This document shows, one piece after another, positions 28,561 to 40,409 of a stretch of 64,000 nucleotides of DNA. Position numbers and translations under genes: made by a program. The notes beneath the pieces are model-generated. The model was not told the origin of the DNA. It ran no database searches and saw only the letters and a list, made by a program, of their open reading frames with translations. How positions within the stretch are numbered: the stretch's first letter is position 1; the number at the start of each line of letters is the position of its first letter. The stretch comes from Nemania diffusa (Eukaryota > Ascomycota > Sordariomycetes > Xylariales > Xylariaceae), in the NCBI GenBank assembly GCA_038501195.1, contig JBBPUQ010000003.1, forward strand, positions 822,501 through 886,500, written 5' to 3'.

Positions 28561-31500
28561 TAAAATTTCAGTAAATTTATTTTTAAAAAAACAATAAAAA
28601 TGTTTTATTAAAATTATTACTAAAGTAATTAATATATAATAATATATATTTAATATTTACAAGTTTAATTTTATAAAATTTATAAATTAAATATAAAATA
28701 TAGTTAAAATAATTTAAAAATAAAAAAATATATTATAATTTTAAAACTTTATATTAAAAAGTTTTAATTATTAAACAAATATATTGTTACAAACTTTATA
28801 CTTTAATTTTTGTTTTTATTAATAGAACATTTATTTATTTTGCAGTTTTTTTTGCTGCTTGTTTTTTATTTAAAATATTACTAGAACGTTTACAATTAAA
28901 GTTGCATATACTAGTTGTAAGTATATTTAGTATATTTAAAACTTTTTGCAGTAGCAACAGTTTATTTAAACTATTAAATTTTTAATTAAATAAACTATAA
29001 GCTTTTTTACTTATTATTTTTTTTTAATAGTTTAATTTAATTAAGTTTGATTTATTATAATTATTTGTAATAAGTAGAGCTGTAGCTGTTTCAAAGTAGC
29101 TTGCGTAAGTTTTAATGAAATTAAGTTTGCTAGTGTTTGCTTTATTATATATCGGTTCAAATGTTAGCATTAGAAGTAAATTATATATTAGCTTTATAAT
29201 AATTTTATATTAGCAATTATATTTATATTTATAAGTTTAACTGATTATATTTTTTTTAATTTGTAGTTTGTTTGTGTACTTTTATTTGATTTAAGTTTTA
29301 TTATTTGTAACTGTTTTAGTTACAATTAAAACTGTTATATTTGCTTTTTTATTTTTTGATTTGTAACTAGTTAGTTTTAGGACATTTGAAACTAGTTAAG
29401 TTTTTTGAGCTTTTTTTAAATCTTTATTTTTTTTGTTGCAAGTATAAAATGTTGTATTAATATTAATTATTAAGCTATTATTAGCTTTAATTTTGTAATA
29501 TTTAATAATATTGCTTAAAATAAAAAGTGTATAAGTATTAATAAATAAAACATTTGCTAATGTATTATTTTTTAAAGTGATTTGTTTAAAAAGGCTTATA
29601 TTTGTTTTTATATAGTTTTTATATATTTAGTTTATAATAGCAGAAAAAGCAAAAATTTAATTAATAAAGCTTGTATAATTATTATATGAATTATATATAT
29701 ATATATTAATTAAATCGAAACTGCAAATATGTTTAATTTTATTGATACAATTGATGTAGCTAATACTATTACAAATATATACTGTTATAATTAACTAAAA
29801 TATAAACGAGATTTTTTTGATTGTAAGATTTTGATTTAAAGTAGTTTTATATATGTTTTAATTTTTTGCAGTTTGTATATTTTGCAAAGTTAACAAAAGA
29901 AACAATAATAAACTAAAGTATTGAAGTAGTATAAGCAGAATAGAAAAAAAAGCAGATAATAATGTATTAAATAACAGTAAAAAATTAATTAATAAAAATA
30001 AAGCAAGTAAAAGTTGAATCGAAAATATAACAATAAATAATAAAGCTTACTAAAGTTGTTATAACAAAAAAAGTAAAAATATAATAATTTTTATTAGAAG
30101 CAAATGTTAATTGTATATATAGACTTTTTAGCGTAGATTTTGTTTATATATTATTAAATACAAACAGTTTGTTATAAAGTAGTATTTATTATATATTGTA
30201 TAAAGCAACAAGTATAAACAATAAATAAAAAAAAACAATAAATAATAGTAGCAAGTAAATATAAAATATAGTAGTTAAAAAAGTGTAAAAACAATATAGC
30301 TAAAATAAGTTTAATTAAATTAAAATAATGCTATGTTTTATAGTTTAAGTTTAATTGTATAAAAAGTTGAATATATTTTGTAGTATTTATATATATAAAG
30401 CTTTATATTTTTTTAGTTTATTTAATTTTATATTATTAAATTTTTTAGTTATTAAATATAATAATTTAACTATAAACAGTTTAAAGCTTTAATATATTAT
30501 TTATTTTTTTATTGCTTATTTATTTTTTTTTTTGTTATTAGTATGTTTATGTTGCTTTTTTGTAACATATATAGTTTTAGTTTATATTTCAATCTTTTTT
30601 TTAATTTAACTAAGCTAAACTTTTAACTTTTATAAATTTGTTATTTTTGCTATTTTTGCTGTAAACTTAGCAAAAATTCCCAAAAACTTTAACTTTTTTT
30701 TTTTTTTTATATTTTTTAGTTTTATACTAATTAGCAAATGTTTATTTATGTTTAATTTATTAAAGTTAAAACTTATTAATATAAAGCGAATATTTTTTGC
30801 TTTGTTTAAAGTAATAGCAGTTTATATAAATATTTTTAAAACTTATACTATTTATAACAATATATCGCTTTATTAAGCTATTATGATTTTTTTACTAATA
30901 TATATAATATGCTATTTCTGTTTTAGTTTTATTAAATATATATAGTGTAATAGCAGTTATATATTTAACTTAATTAATTTTTTATTTTATATTTTTTAGT
31001 TTTTTGTTTTTATAAATTATAACAAAATTAACTAAGTGTTAAATAACTTATAACAAATTATATTAGCTTAATATAATATAACATATACTAAAAAATTATA
31101 TTTTAAATTTGTTTAAAATATAATAAACTTTGTTGTAAAAAAACTAAAAAAGCGCTTTAATAATTCAAGTAGTTTTAATTATAAAAATGTTATAGTTTTT
31201 AAAGTAATTAAAAACAACTAGTAAATATTGCTAGTTATATCAAATAGTATTAATTAAAAAAAAAAACATAATAATAACTAAAACAAAAAATTAATAATAT
31301 ATAAATAATAAAGAAAAAATAAGCAGAGTAAAGCATAATAGGGGCATATAAGAAAAAATTTTTATAAAACACAAAAAAATCGAAAAACGTAAAAAGCGAA
31401 AATAAGTAGTTTAAGTACTAACAAGTTAGTAAACAAAAAGCTATATTAATTAGCTAATATTTAAATTGATTATATATTTTAACGTTGCTTTATATATTTT

Positions 31501-32690
31501 TATATTTTTGTAAGCTTTAATAATACTATATTACTAACTGTATATTTAATTAAGTTTAATTTTAATAAACTATTTATATATTTTGTACAATGTAATCAAA
31601 ATTACTGCAATTTTATATAGCAAAAAAAAAACAATATATTAAAAATTAAAAAATAAAACATACTATTTAATAGTACTACTTTCGTTTTAATTAACTATGT
31701 TTTAATTTTTTAAATGTTTTGTTATATAATATATTAATAAAACAATCGAAATATTATATAGTAGTATTACTACAGTTATAATATAAATAATATATTTATA
31801 TAAATTTATATTTTTGTTAATAATATAAATTTATTTTTAAAAGTTTTAATTAAAAAATATATTAACTAAATTTTTTAGCTTTAATAAAAATGTATATATT
31901 GTTTAATTAGATTATATTTATATTATTTAAAACATTTTTAAGTTTTTAAAATTATTAGCAATTAAAAGTAATATTTTTAAAAATATTAAAATAATGTTTA
32001 TTAGTATAATATACTATAACTATTACAAAATATATTTACTAATAAATTAAAATAAGCTTATATAATATAAAAAAACTTTAAGTTTTTTAAAAAGTTAACT
32101 ATTAAAGTTAATACTGCTAAAAATATAAAAATAATATTTGTTGATATAAAATATTATTGTTGCTATTTGATATATTTACTAACAAGTTAAAATATATTTA
32201 TATAGTATAAAGTTAGTTAAAATAACTAAAAATATTTATAATTAAAATTAATACTACTAAAAATATAAAAATAATATTTGTTAGTATAAAATATAGTTAT
32301 AGCTAGTAAATATATTTATTAATAAATTAAAAACTGCTTATATAATTTAAAACAAACTAAAATATTTAAAAATATTTGTAGTTATTTTTAATACTATTAA
32401 AAATATAAAAATAAAATTTATTTATATAAAATTATATAGCAATTATAGCAATTATAACAAGTAAAATAAAATTAATAAAAAAATAAAATATACAAACTGC
32501 ATAAAATTAACATATTTATAAATTATATATAATAAATTTAATTTAAAAAAACTGCGTTTAATTTATATAGCTATTTTAAAATATAATTGAATCAACTATA
32601 TATATGTTAATTTGTATAAAAGTTTAAATGAATTATTACTAGATTAAAAAAATAATTATAAAAAGTTAAGTTGCAAGTTTGATTTAAAAG
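28561..32690. repeat. Intermediate AT-rich zone, decayed repeat, no gene
   Basis: G and C are clearly more frequent here than to the left (words such as TTGCTGCTTG and GTAGCAACAG), yet the zone is still strongly AT-rich, with CpG and CpC rare while CpA/TpG persist. Stops interrupt all frames and no protein similarity is recognisable. It probably derives from a different or younger repeat than the block at 1-28,560. It ends abruptly at about 32,690. Confidence 0.6.
31968..32470. repeat. 140-bp tandem repeat, about 3.6 copies
   Basis: The segment TAATACT[G/A/T]..TAAAAATATAAAAATAA recurs at 32,108, 32,248 and 32,388, exactly 140 bp apart, with a more diverged copy at 31,968. A second landmark, ATATTTACTAATAAATTAAA followed by CTTATATAAT, keeps the same phase in each unit. 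The last copy is partial. A trace of an earlier copy may precede 31,968. Confidence 0.8.
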
Positions 32691-34025
32691 AGAGGGTAGA
32701 AAAAAAAGGTGGGCCCAGTGGTGTCGGCGTAGTTACCTAAATTGAATTATGAGACAGTAAGCCCTGTGGGCGACCGTACTCTATGTCTTGCAGATTGTGG
32801 TTGGTAGCAGGTAGGGAGCTGATCGATCGATCTAGCTACCAGGTATCTTGGGTATCTATCTAGGCTGGATACAGGTAGAAGACCATACCTAACCCCCCAC
32901 TATCTACATAGGTATGCGTATCTAGATAGGCCACTTCTGGTATGCCTTACATCCGCGACTAAACCCGCCCTCGGGCTCGACCGAGCACCAGCTTGGTGAT
33001 ACTTAAACGTTCTTTATCAATGTGATACGATGCCGCGCATATATGCCCAGGAAACCCAAGCGCCTGGAAATACCATAAGCCGAGAATGCAGGGATTATTA
33101 GCCACATCAAAGTTGGGCGCCGAGGATGGCGTATAGCAGTCCAAGGCTATCTACATAGATCCCTAACTATGTTACCTAGCCTTGAGGCGGCTTTGTTAAT
33201 TGATTGATTTGGTTTACGCGCTTTTGCGACGACAAACAAAGCAACAAACTCCGCCTTGTTTATTATGCATTTTACCTATGATCAAGACCACGATTAAAAA
33301 GCCATTGTCTGTTCGCTTGATTGATTGATGCCCAGCAGCAAGGGCTTTTGCATCCAGCCTTGCCTGCTCGCCCGCTGGCTCATTAATGCGCTCATGCTCT
33401 ACCATAGTGGGGGTGCAGGTCTCATAATATGTATGCAGACAACCAACAGACTACTGAATATGTGTATCTATGCAAGGACTCGTAAATTCCACGTCACCAG
33501 CTGGATACACATATACCTAAATTATAGGCATAGACAAGTTGAATACATGTGAGGGAGTTCAAGGTTGAGTAGAGTTAAACCGAGTACATTGCGTAGAACT
33601 GTAAGTGGTGCGTTGAGGTCGAGGTACCTATTAGAAATGGTGATGTTGAAGAGACCTAATATTCTGTACTTGAATGCGCTGCACTTCAACGCTTATTTCC
33701 CACATGTTCGTACTTACAATGCCAATGATGCAACCTATTGTGGCCACAAGTACGTAATTCTCGCGTGAACCGAAATTACGTATTGATTGTTGCTGTTGCT
33801 ATGCGTAGTTATGGCGTAAAGGGCAACCAGTCAATAAATAAATACAGTGCCAGGTTTGTGGCTGTGTGGCACTGTACACCACGACGCGGGACCCAGTGAC
33901 GCGCTGCAAGCCAGCCATCGTCTACCGGGGCTTATAGTACGTACATAACCCACGGTATCTCGCATTCCCAACTGTTAATAAACTTTATATTCGGATTATT
34001 GCTCCCTCTGTATATTCAGTGATTG
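32691..34025. other. Gene-free border between AT block and genes
   Basis: Composition jumps to ordinary mixed sequence within a few tens of bases of 32,690. Short frames in this stretch have no coding character. It is dotted with TACCTA/TAGGTA words (for example 32,838-32,945), which recur in other intergenic stretches of this window. The right part is the upstream region of the Whi5/Nrm1-like gene. Confidence 0.5.
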
Positions 34026-34031
34026 ACGCGT
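34026..34031. promoter_or_regulatory. MCB-type ACGCGT site upstream of WHI5/NRM1-like gene
   Basis: A perfect palindromic ACGCGT lies 224 bp before the start codon; one-mismatch relatives (ACGCGG at 33,884 and ACGCGC at 33,899) lie further up. MBF binds ACGCGT, and yeast NRM1 is itself an MBF target, so autoregulation is plausible. The hexamer also occurs elsewhere in the window (for example 53,234), so chance is possible. Confidence 0.35.
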
Positions 34032-34254
34032 CTTTCTGCCTTCTTTAAGGACTTCGTTGCTCGTACTACTTCCTGTCTTCTCAATTCCCTCTTGCGTAGC
34101 CTACATCATTACGCCCCGCGCTTCTAAGTGATATAGATCGTGCTGGTCGGCAACCCCAAGCTTCCACCACTTACACGGTTTCAAGTATACTTTCTCACCA
34201 CTGGGGAGATAGCCGACCTTGAAGACCATATATACCGGGCCTGATCTGGGGACC

Positions 34255-35371
34255 ATGAATACGACCTCGCCCAGTAAACGACGCGCGCTGGCGCCAGTAG
34301 ACGCGAATACAAGATCCCCGCTAGGGGCCCCGCGTCTGTCGCCCTCCAAGCTGGACCTACCGAAGACAACAATGGCCTTGGGCACGAGTCCTATAGAATC
34401 GAGCACTACCAAAAGAGCCATCGACCAAGAGAATGACCAAGAGATGTTAAACTCGGCAAAGAAGAGACGGTTAAGCAGTGCGAGAACCGAGCCGCTTTCG
34501 CCTCAGAATCAGCGACCCCTCCAACCAAAGGTTGGGATCCTAACTTAATCCTCGACTATAATAGGCGGTTGTGCTGACGAGGAATATCACAGGAGGTAGA
34601 TGACACCATGAGGCCGCGCTCTACCTCGCCCGAAGAGTCATCCGTCTTTGACAACTCGACGATCGACAATTCCCAGGTCACGGTCATTTCTGAACCTGAT
34701 GTCGAAACTGCTGCCGCCCCGGCCCCAGCCCTAGCCCCTGCTGTTACTGAAACTCGACCGCGCCAAGGAAGCATGACGCGCGAGGAAGCTCGACAGGTGA
34801 GTAGGAGTGGCTTTTCCGAAGCGAGATCAGGCACACTGATCGTAGGTCCGAGTTGTACTGATGTTTGGTGCATGTGTAGAAAGCAGAGATATTACGGCTT
34901 CGGTTGGGCCTCGCAAGCTATAAAGTCAAGACGAATCAGGCCGACGTACCACTTGAGAAGTTGCAAGTCCGGCCCATACCCGGCAGGTTCCCAAAACAGA
35001 ACCCGCAGACAGTCTTGTTACCACCATTCCTGGCCGCGTCACCGCGGAGCCTAGCAGCCATGTCGCAGAGGGATGAGGGAAAGAGGTTGAGCTCGCCGGC
35101 GAGAATCGAAGTAGGGTCTTCCCGGAAGGTCTTGGCGATGGCGTCGTCGCCGATAAGAAAAGAGCCGGCCAGCTCTATCTCCTATATGGATATAGACAGG
35201 TCTCCATTTAGAAGACAGGAGCCGGAGCAGACGCCGCTGCCTGTCGGCCTAAACACACCACAACGAACGCCGGCTAACGAGGATGTCGACCTCCTAGATA
35301 ACGAACGAGGCGGCGCGGCGGAGGGGTTGTTGAGTCTGTCGCAGAGCTCGCCCGCTTCTGTTTTAAGATGA
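34255..35371 (+). CDS. Whi5/Nrm1-family G1/S transcriptional corepressor
   Basis: Three exons are inferred: 34255-34530, 34593-34796 and 34880-35371 (323 aa); introns are 62 and 83 bp, both phase 0. The Whi5/Nrm1 family binds the SBF/MBF cell-cycle transcription factors and represses G1/S genes until CDK phosphorylation releases it. The diagnostic GTB-type motif is formed across the exon 2/3 junction at about residues 155-185: EEARQ, then KAEILRLRLGLASYKVKTNQ, then ADVPLEKL. The rest is low-complexity and disordered. About fourteen Ser/Thr-Pro sites are present, six with a basic residue at +3 (SPSK twice, SPAR, SPIR, SPFR, TPQR), plus a basic AKKRR nuclear-localisation candidate near residue 80. 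I chose the first in-frame ATG at 34,255. The first donor (GTTGGG) is weak. Whi5-like versus Nrm1-like function cannot be decided from sequence alone. It is the gene nearest the AT block. Confidence 0.85.
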
Positions 35372-36530
35372 GACTGATACTAAAATCAAGTAGATCTAAC
35401 CTACCATGTAAAATACCTCGGTGCTGCATAGTTGTACACTAGCGTAAGGTTGCCGTTATGCATTTGCTGTCTAGCAAAGGAAAAGCATTCGATTGGCGTT
35501 GAGGCATCAGGATACCGGCTCTATTTCGAGCCGTTGCATTCGAGAGGTTCGGGGTTCAACCTCATGTTTTTACCACCATACAGCGCAACAAGGAGATTTA
35601 ATGAGCAAGATTCATGATAGATCTCAAATATAGCCTGGAATAAAGAAGGCGTTGCCATCTTGCCTAGTTGGGTTGACTCTCCTTTGAATTAGTGACACAT
35701 CTGACTGGGAATTTGTTGGTTGCATTAAGCCCAGTCTCGGCGGTGACAAGAGGGATTTCGAAGAACCTCGAACAAACTTGAAGGGGATTGGTCCTATCAA
35801 GCTCTCTAATCGATCGTACCGACATACCTAGGTACTTGCGGCCTACTACTGCATACGTATGTAGGCAACTCTAAAGCGCTGAGTACCACATGCAAACAGC
35901 AGGCAAGTACCTAACTAAAGCCAGGTACATACAGAGTACTCCCAAGTAAATGTCACTATCAGGAAGGTCATACTGTGCACTTGCTCATCAACACCACATG
36001 TATGTACGTACCTACTTCTTGCTCTTATATCGGATTATTCAAGTGTTGTATACAGGGCGGCAGTAAAGAAAGTACGATTGACAAACATTAACCTACAGGA
36101 CTTGCTACTCTAGGTATATTTCCTAGCTTGTAGCGTTTGCCTCTCTCTCACATACTAAATCAACAGGTACATAAGGTATCGCAGGCACAGAATACCTGAC
36201 TACCCACAACATATCCTTTTCACGTACCTATAACCTTACATGGTATTTACACGTTAACGATACTCAACCAAGCGCAACTCAACCGTGTCAACAGGCGAGG
36301 CGAGCACCTTCTTCGTCATATCCGAACCTAAACAAACCAGATAGCTGGTCGCGCGATCTGCACTCTGCGTGCTCTCATACGCTCGTGCTAAGGAGGATTG
36401 CTATGTTCAAGAGCATCCGCTCTCACATGCATCAGAATACACGTCCCCTTATTAGTCGCCAACCAACCTACACAAGTACATGATATAGATCATCAGTACC
36501 TCTAGCAAACGGAACCTGGCACATTCAATA
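35372..36530. other. Intergenic, no gene seen
   Basis: Only short frames without coding character. The stretch is rich in TACCTA/GTACATAC-type words (35,820-36,240). It probably holds the terminator of the corepressor gene and the promoter of the next gene. Confidence 0.5.
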
Positions 36531-37085
36531 ATGTGCTGCACAGTCGTCTTCCAGTACAGGTGCGGATGCGCCGAGCGCGTCGTCTTCGAGTGCCCCTTCC
36601 CTTCGACCACAAACTCACTGTCAGACGGGGATCTTGACGCATACTCGCCCCAGAACTGCTTGCGGCACTACCGATGTCACCAAGAGAAGCTGTTCGCGCC
36701 AGAGAAAGACACAGTAGCAACCACCGCCTCGCTATCACCTCAGGCACCATCACCGTCCTTGCAGATGACGATACCAAGTTTACTCCCGCTTAGTTTGTCA
36801 TGCTCGGAAACCGAAAAGACGAGAGAACAGAAAGCAAGCGAGACAAGGATATCTAAACTCGACGACATATGTCATGACTGCTGGCAACGTAGTCTCCGGC
36901 TGGCAAAACAAAAGGATGTCGGTGACACTACTTCCTCAGCTACGATGAAAGATGATAATGAAGAAGCAGAACATGGCGCTGATAGCCACATTCTAAGAGA
37001 GAGATCGCTGAACGAGTTCATCCTACCACAACCGAGCCCAGATCTAGGGGTGGTGTCGTCGGCGGATAACTTCTCTACCGGCTAA
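36531..37085 (+). CDS. Hypothetical protein with N-terminal Cys motif
   Basis: Single-exon frame of 184 aa starting at the first ATG. The N-terminus reads MCCTVVFQYRCGCAERVVFE followed by CP, that is C-x7-C-x-C-x8-C-P. Further cysteines follow in NCLRHYRCH (residues 42-50) and a CHDCW near 113-117. The remainder is acidic, Ser-rich and probably disordered. Many Sordariomycete genomes encode short unstudied proteins beginning with a similar C-G-C block, and I place this with them on pattern alone. No signal peptide or membrane segment is seen, so the cysteines more likely bind metal than form extracellular disulphides. Function unknown. It converges on the GPI-anchored protein gene. Confidence 0.6.
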   Translation: MCCTVVFQYRCGCAERVVFECPFPSTTNSLSDGDLDAYSPQNCLRHYRCHQEKLFAPEKDTVATTASLSPQAPSPSLQMTIPSLLPLSLSCSETEKTREQKASETRISKLDDICHDCWQRSLRLAKQKDVGDTTSSATMKDDNEEAEHGADSHILRERSLNEFILPQPSPDLGVVSSADNFSTG

Positions 37086-37601
37086 GCCTATGAATTAGCA
37101 GGGGGTGACTCTAGGAGAGATATAGTTGCTAAAATAGTTGCATTTATTGGCGCTACGCATTTTAGGATCCAGCGCAGTCCATCACATTTTACGTTTTCTA
37201 GTGTCTTGTATTCCGATCATACGGTGAAAAGAACAGGCATTTTACTTGGGTGAGGTAGCGATAAACACGTTGCGGAACATTGACAAGCCTAGGTAGACTT
37301 CTACAAGCGCGACGCTATGCCTCAGGGAACATGATATTTCTGACGAACCTGTGCCCGAACTACTCGCTTCACCCTTTCCTCCCTAAGATAACAAAACGTG
37401 ATTAATCCTGTCGTAGTTCTATTTCTCACCTGACTAAATCGCACACTATCCTAGCTTTCTCACCAAGTATGTGTTATATAATTTCAACTATTTGTACTCA
37501 CATGGCACCCCGAACGATTAAGTAAGTACAATGCTTCAAACCGCCACAGCTTCGAAACTATATCTATAGAACTTGAATGTATAAAGGCGACTTTATCTAA
37601 T
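37086..37601. other. Convergent intergenic spacer
   Basis: Lies between two 3' ends; no frame or RNA gene is recognised. It should contain both polyadenylation regions. Confidence 0.5.
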
Positions 37602-40409
37602 CTACAAAGCCCCCATGCACAAGGCGAGGACAAAAGTCAAGGCGGCGCCCACGTACGCCCCATTTGCCGAGCCGAAGGCAGAGAGACGGCCGGCGCCAGC
37701 GATAGCTGGCGAGCTGGAGCCGGCAGGCGAGCCGGCGGATTGCGTGGCCCCGGGCACATGGCCCGTGCCGGCGGCGACGGCGGTGGAGTTGACGAACGTG
37801 GCGGTGCCGGGCAGGTTGGCGGCCTGGTTCGGCACGACGGTGAGGGCGGTCGGCACCACGAGGCCGCTGTGGCTGGTGAGCACCGTCAGCGTGGCCGTGG
37901 AGGTCGCCGTCGCCGTCGTCGTGGAGGGCCCCTGGGCGAAGTCGGTGTAGATGGTGGTGGCCACGGGCACGACGCCCGAGGGCGACACGAAGGTCGCGGT
38001 GACGGGCGTGGGGAGCGGCGTGAGGACTATGACGACGACCTCGCCGCTGCCGCTGCCGCTGCCGCTGCTGCCGTTGCTGTTGGTCGATTCGGAGGATACT
38101 ACTGGTGCGGACGCTGAGGTTGTCGCGGTAGATGCCACCTCGGTGGCGGTGACGGGGCAGATTGTTGTTGTCCGTGTCACGACTACTTGGGTTTGGTAGG
38201 ATGATGGGCACTGTAACAATAAGAGTCAGCCATCGGAACCTCTGGGACGCCATTCTGGTCTCTAGGAAGTGGGATTTATATCTTGAAGGCTCCCAAGACA
38301 GGAAGAAAACGACTCTGATAATTACTTACGTTCATTACACCTTGGGCGCCGCAGAGCGTCATCACATGGGTGTACGTGGATGTGTATGTTGGGCCGGCGG
38401 CGGTGGCGGACGAGGTGATCGCCGAGGAGCCAGGGACGACTGGGTATGTACCGGCTCCGACGATGGCAGTATAAGACGGCGCGGAAGAAGCGGCGCCTAC
38501 GGAACTGACTGCTGCTGAGCTGTATCCGGAGATGGCGGCCGATGTAGCTGGTGTGGAAGGTGTCGCAGACGCATCTGACGAAGGTAGGGGAGAAACAGCG
38601 GCTGAGGTGAAAGCTGCGGAAGAAGCATCGGATGAGAACGAGGAAGAAGAAGCAAGACCTGTTGTGGGGGCTGCGGAAGACGCGCCAGAAGAAAGGAGGG
38701 AAGAAGCGACGCCGGTTGGGACAGCCGCAGAAGATACATCGGAAGGAAGAACAGAAGAAGCAGCGCCTGTTGTGAGGGCAGTGTCCGTGGGCAAGGGGTC
38801 CGCCACGGTGAAGCTGACTTCGGGAACCGTGACGCTGAGGACGAAGGTTGGGGACCACACGAGGTCCGTACCCGTCACGGAGGCACTTGTGGTCGCGGCG
38901 ACCTCGGCAACTACCGCCGTTCCTATCAAGGTCGCAGCCGGTAACGAGGAAGCTGGCGTGCTTACCGCTATCTCGCTTGTTGCTATCTCGCTTGTCGTAG
39001 CAGGCAGCGCTGCCGCCGATGTCGTTGTAGCTGCGCCAATCAAGCAGGTAGATATACCTGAGCCGATGAGAAGCGTCGTCGAGACGGTAGGCACGGGACC
39101 GAGTGTGGTGTAATCGACGACGATCTTTTATCACTTGTTAGCTCTATATTCCACATAGCTAGGATGTGTAAAGTCGGATTAAGAAAAAAAACCTACATCA
39201 AGATGCGCGAAAGCGCCGACGTTGAGATCCCATGATATCCCGGCCTCGAGTTCGCAAGTGTCCGTTTTCTCGATGTCGGCGACGAACTCGATGAGGTTGG
39301 CGTAGATGCCTACCACCGCACCGGCGCCGATGCCGAAAATGTCGAGGCTGGCCTCCGCGCCGGCTTGCACGCGGAGTCGCAGGTCTGCCTTGAAGGTCGC
39401 ATGGCCTGAAACGACGGTCACTGGAAGATACTGGCTGTTTAACCCGCCGCTGTTTTCGTTCATTGCTAGTTAGCCTCGGTACTCAAATAGTTAGGGGCGA
39501 AGTAACCGAATCTCTCCCCTCAACACTGCCCCTCACATATAGGTCCATTGTTTTTCGACCTTCATCTTCCTCTTCATCTTCGCTAATATCCAAAATCATG
39601 GGGTAGGGGATGCGATTAGACTTACAAAGAAGAATCATCAATATCGCCCTTGAAGATATCCGCCTCCAAGAACGCATCATCCGGGACGCTAACAGAGAAA
39701 CCAGCCGAGAGGTCAATAGCCTCGCTAAGACTGAAGACGAGATCAACGAAGAAAACGACGCCGACGTCGAGACCCGTGATACCGATGCCGATGGGCGTAT
39801 CAGACGAGAAGAGATTGATGGAGAAGGTCTGGCTCGCGCTGACCGCTACCCCCAAGAACGCATAGGCCTCTACCCCTGAAAAGCTCAGGCGCAGCACCGG
39901 GTTCAGAAAGCTCTTGTCCGTCACCGCAGCCGTGACCGTGCCATTCGTGAAGCATGTAAGACACGTCACCGAGAGCTCAGCGATCTCCGAGCTGCCAGGG
40001 TCGGTGTTGTTCCACGCGCTAAAAGAGTGGGAACCAATTAGCTCGACCACGGCATTTAATGGTTTCGGCAGTGGGGAAATACGGAGACGGGGTAACATTA
40101 GGTAAGAGAACCGGACCCTGAAAAGGGGATATAGCCAAACTTGGTGCTTGCGCTTGTGTCTGGGAAGTTGCGCTTTCGCTTTTTCACTTACCCACCGAAC
40201 AAAACCTCGTTGTTCCAGGACTTTTCTAGAGAGAAGTCGGCCGAGGCGCGCTTCGCGAGGTCCAGGCTGCGTGCAAGGTTGATGCCCTCACGCACTAGGA
40301 GATCCGTCTCGGGCGAGTTCACGAGCGCGACGTCGAGCATGGGCACTGGGCCGGCGTAGCACGGCGATGCCGCCATGAGCGCGGGGAGGAGAAGATCGTT
40401 GAGCTTCAT
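37602..40409 (-). CDS. Ser/Thr-rich GPI-anchored cell-surface protein
   Basis: Five exons are inferred (minus strand): 40192-40409, 39626-40018, 39197-39449, 38330-39124 and 37602-38210, giving 755 aa; every junction keeps phase. MKLNDLLLPALMAASPCYA is a signal peptide. Residues of about 20-290 form a beta-rich globular region (SLEKSWNNEVLFGG; VTCLTCFTNG with a CxxC; later KADLRLRVQAGAEASLDIFG). It resembles uncharacterised secreted fungal proteins; a DUF7223-like assignment is only my impression. A long Ser/Thr/Ala-rich stalk with imperfect SSDASSA-type repeats follows, broken by LCGAQG and TTTICP cysteines. The C-terminus is a GPI signal: small residues (FGSANGA) then hydrophobic AYVGAALTFVLALCMGAL. 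Likely role: wall or plasma-membrane surface protein; no enzyme motif is seen. An alternative exon 2 acceptor (start at 40,117) is also in frame and would add 33 residues. Confidence 0.75.

Noticed and set aside
32880..32900. Telomeric repeat (ACCTAACCCCCC)
   Set aside because: Only one imperfect unit; no tandem TTAGGG or CCCTAA, and genes plus the AT block flank it.
32959..33768. Several small frames beside the AT block
   Set aside because: 60-75 residues each, no domains, no conserved character, overlapping on both strands; they look like chance frames.
35520..35570. tRNA B-box-like GGTTCGGGGTTCAACC
   Set aside because: No matching A box or cloverleaf arms could be drawn around it.
37615..38199. 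Plus-strand frames opposite the last exon of the surface protein
   Set aside because: GC-rich antisense shadows; they lack independent features and overlap the GPI signal.
38532..39113. 193-residue frame on the plus strand
   Set aside because: Antisense shadow of the Ser/Thr/Ala-rich exon of the GPI-anchored protein; the codon periodicity belongs to the minus strand.
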